From: JBEKHT01 sp049511715
GTDB taxonomy: Bacteria > Chloroflexota > Anaerolineae > Anaerolineales > RBG-16-64-43
NCBI GenBank assembly: GCA_049511715.1
Contig: JBEKXU010000005.1
Location: 1-64,000, forward strand
Direction of reading: 5' to 3'
Length of the DNA: 64,000 nucleotides
Shown: positions 62,748 through 64,000 of the stretch, piece after piece
Layout of the letters: each line of letters begins with the position of its first letter
How positions within the stretch are numbered: the stretch's first letter is position 1
Made by a program: the position numbers and the translations under genes
The notes under the pieces: generated by a model
What the model was told of the DNA's origin: nothing
The model's database searches: none
Seen by the model: the letters and a program-made list of their open reading frames with translations, nothing else

Positions 62748-64000
62748 CTAAGAGGAGGAGACTGGGGTTTCGTCCTCCGCTGGCAGTTTTCCATGGGTTG
62801 TGAGGAATCGACCCAGGGTCACCAGAACCGTCCAAAGGATGATCACTTCGGAGGAAACGGCATAGCGGGCGTTGTCGCCCCTTTCCAACAAGGCTTGGAA
62901 AACCGAACCGAGGAGGACCAGGATCCAGATCCAGAGCAGGGGCGTTTCTTCCGGAGTGAGCTGCTTCCGGATCCAGCGAAAAACCCAATACGTTCCGAGC
63001 TCCAGAAACAACACGTTTAGCCCAACGATGAGATATCGTTCTATCTCCCAGATCCAACCCAGCCAAGGGACCAGCGCGCGGACGCGAACGAGTTTTGGAT
63101 CCCAATAATTCGCCACCTTCCAGAAATCCACCCACGCAACGGACACACTCTGCAGATAGAGAAAGGGGTGCTGCACGATTAGGATAAGAGATAGCCTCGT
63201 CAGCAACTCGGAAAGACCGGCGTAGGATAGGCGCATGGTGTGCTGGAGATTGTTGAACGATCTCCAAATCGTCATGGATTGGTTTCCGGTCGCCGCGATT
63301 TGTTCTGCCCGATGTTTCAGGTAAATGTCCCTTACGGTCGCGTATTCCTGCGGAGCGTATTGGATGAAGTTGCCGGTGTGATTCATGAGGTAGTATCCGG
63401 TCATCGTCGTGGGACCGAAGTAGTTTGTCGTGAACCAGTTCACGGTGCTCCAGCCGAGGACCAGGGCCATCCAGGGCAGCAGGTAGGCGCACACGAGAAG
63501 TGTCCGCCGGCGCGCAGGCTCGCCTCTCGCCTGCCAATACACATAGACCAGGACGACGGGGAAAAGATAAATATACTCGGGCCGGGTGAGGACCGCGATC
63601 CCCAGAACCGCCCCCAAGAGAAGGGCGGGGAGCCAATTCCTCTTTCGTCCCGGCCGGATCCAGGCGGCCAGCCCCAGCGAGACCAGAAGCAAGAGTGTCG
63701 ATAACGTCTCCGCAAGCATGGTCGCTTCAAAGAACAATTGCCCCAAGTTCAGGGAATATGCGAGCGCGATGAGGAAAGCCCAGGGGCCGTTTCGCAGCCG
63801 ATTCCAGGAAAACGTGAACAAGAGAGTCGAGATAAGAATGCCGAGCCCCATTTGGACCGCCCAGACAGTACGCTCGTCGAGGCCGCTGATGGCCAGCAAG
63901 GCGGGATATCCGGGCGCACGGGCCCCCTCGTTGTGCGAGAAATCCATGCGCAGGATCATCTGGGCCACGTCGAGGTATCCTTGCAGGTCCGAGGTGCGTC
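62748..64000 (-). CDS. Membrane glycosyltransferase of the ArnT/PMT (GT-C) type, start beyond window
   Basis: At least 417 residues; the frame stays open to the last base of the window, so the N-terminus is cut. Features are the first-loop remnant DVAQMILRMDFSHNEGARAP then GYPALLAI, and about nine hydrophobic helices. Such proteins transfer sugar from a polyprenyl-phosphate carrier on the outer side of the membrane (GT39/GT83 and related). A carrier could be loaded by the GT2 at 16866-17837. Acceptor unknown. Confidence 0.8.
   Translation of the reverse strand, partial: RTSDLQGYLDVAQMILRMDFSHNEGARAPGYPALLAISGLDERTVWAVQMGLGILISTLLFTFSWNRLRNGPWAFLIALAYSLNLGQLFFEATMLAETLSTLLLLVSLGLAAWIRPGRKRNWLPALLLGAVLGIAVLTRPEYIYLFPVVLVYVYWQARGEPARRRTLLVCAYLLPWMALVLGWSTVNWFTTNYFGPTTMTGYYLMNHTGNFIQYAPQEYATVRDIYLKHRAEQIAATGNQSMTIWRSFNNLQHTMRLSYAGLSELLTRLSLILIVQHPFLYLQSVSVAWVDFWKVANYWDPKLVRVRALVPWLGWIWEIERYLIVGLNVLFLELGTYWVFRWIRKQLTPEETPLLWIWILVLLGSVFQALLERGDNARYAVSSEVIILWTVLVTLGRFLTTHGKLPAEDETPVSSS

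Noticed and set aside
62230..63636. A 468-codon minus-strand frame overlapping the membrane glycosyltransferase
   Set aside because: It lies in another frame of the clearly hydrophobic GT-C-like gene, is rich in Arg/Pro/Ser as expected for a shadow frame, and continues into the gene-free region without domain or ribosome site.

Overview
The window is a 64 kb piece of a GC-rich (roughly 60-62 % by eye) chromosome, most likely from an uncultured, anaerobic, carbohydrate-using member of the Chloroflexota (Anaerolineae-like). Clues are the large DUF2298 (Chlor_Arch_YYY) membrane protein, two oxygen-sensitive glycyl radical enzymes with their own activases, a corrinoid/pterin methyl-transfer gene pair, and an Opp-type ABC system feeding cello-oligosaccharide phosphorylases. 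The assignment is inferred from gene content only. No rRNA, tRNA or CRISPR array was seen.

Layout. 0-3.7 kb: end of a phosphotransferase gene (+), then a two-subunit molybdenum hydroxylase (-). 4.2-9.2 kb: trypsin-like protease followed by a MoxR / DUF58 / VWA / VWA operon (+). 9.7-11.7 kb: acyl-CoA ligase (-) behind a consensus promoter and a leader containing a mini-ORF and an internal intrinsic terminator. 12.4-16.7 kb: a compact activase, an unusual glycyl radical enzyme and a cyclopropane fatty acid synthase (+). 16.8-20.9 kb: a more AT-rich glycan group (GT2, GT4-type transferase, LPG-flippase-like membrane protein). 21.5-24.6 kb: an orphan response regulator with a degenerate acidic pocket, a complete IS630-family element with a -1 frameshift slip site, and a GerMN lipoprotein.

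24.6-38.9 kb is the main metabolic block: one minus-strand cluster in the order LacI-type regulator, solute-binding lipoprotein, two permeases, two ATPases, GH130, GH94 (cellobiose phosphorylase type), GH5, second GH94. A TTGACT-16-TATAAT promoter precedes the regulator gene and two 14-bp boxes very close to the CelR operator TGGGAGCGCTCCCA lie just downstream of it. The layout describes import of beta-1,4-gluco/manno-oligosaccharides, internal trimming by GH5 and phosphorolysis to sugar phosphates; a phosphofructokinase lies further along.

39.5-42.2 kb: an intact corrinoid protein and an intact methyltetrahydrofolate-type methyltransferase are interleaved with two degraded fragments, the C-terminus of an MttB-family methyltransferase and the C-terminus of an aspartate-type aminotransferase. 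42.4-53.9 kb: MFS transporter, a frameshifted terpene-cyclase-like gene, 6-phosphofructokinase with Asn at the usual Asp103, M20 peptidase, Dph6-like protein, DUF2298 protein, methyltransferase, SDR and GNAT. 54-58.7 kb: KAS III-like enzyme (-), then DDAH-type amidinohydrolase, aminotransferase and esterase (+). 58.8-62.1 kb: a trans-4-hydroxyproline-dehydratase-type glycyl radical enzyme with its activase (-). The window ends inside a membrane glycosyltransferase gene (-).
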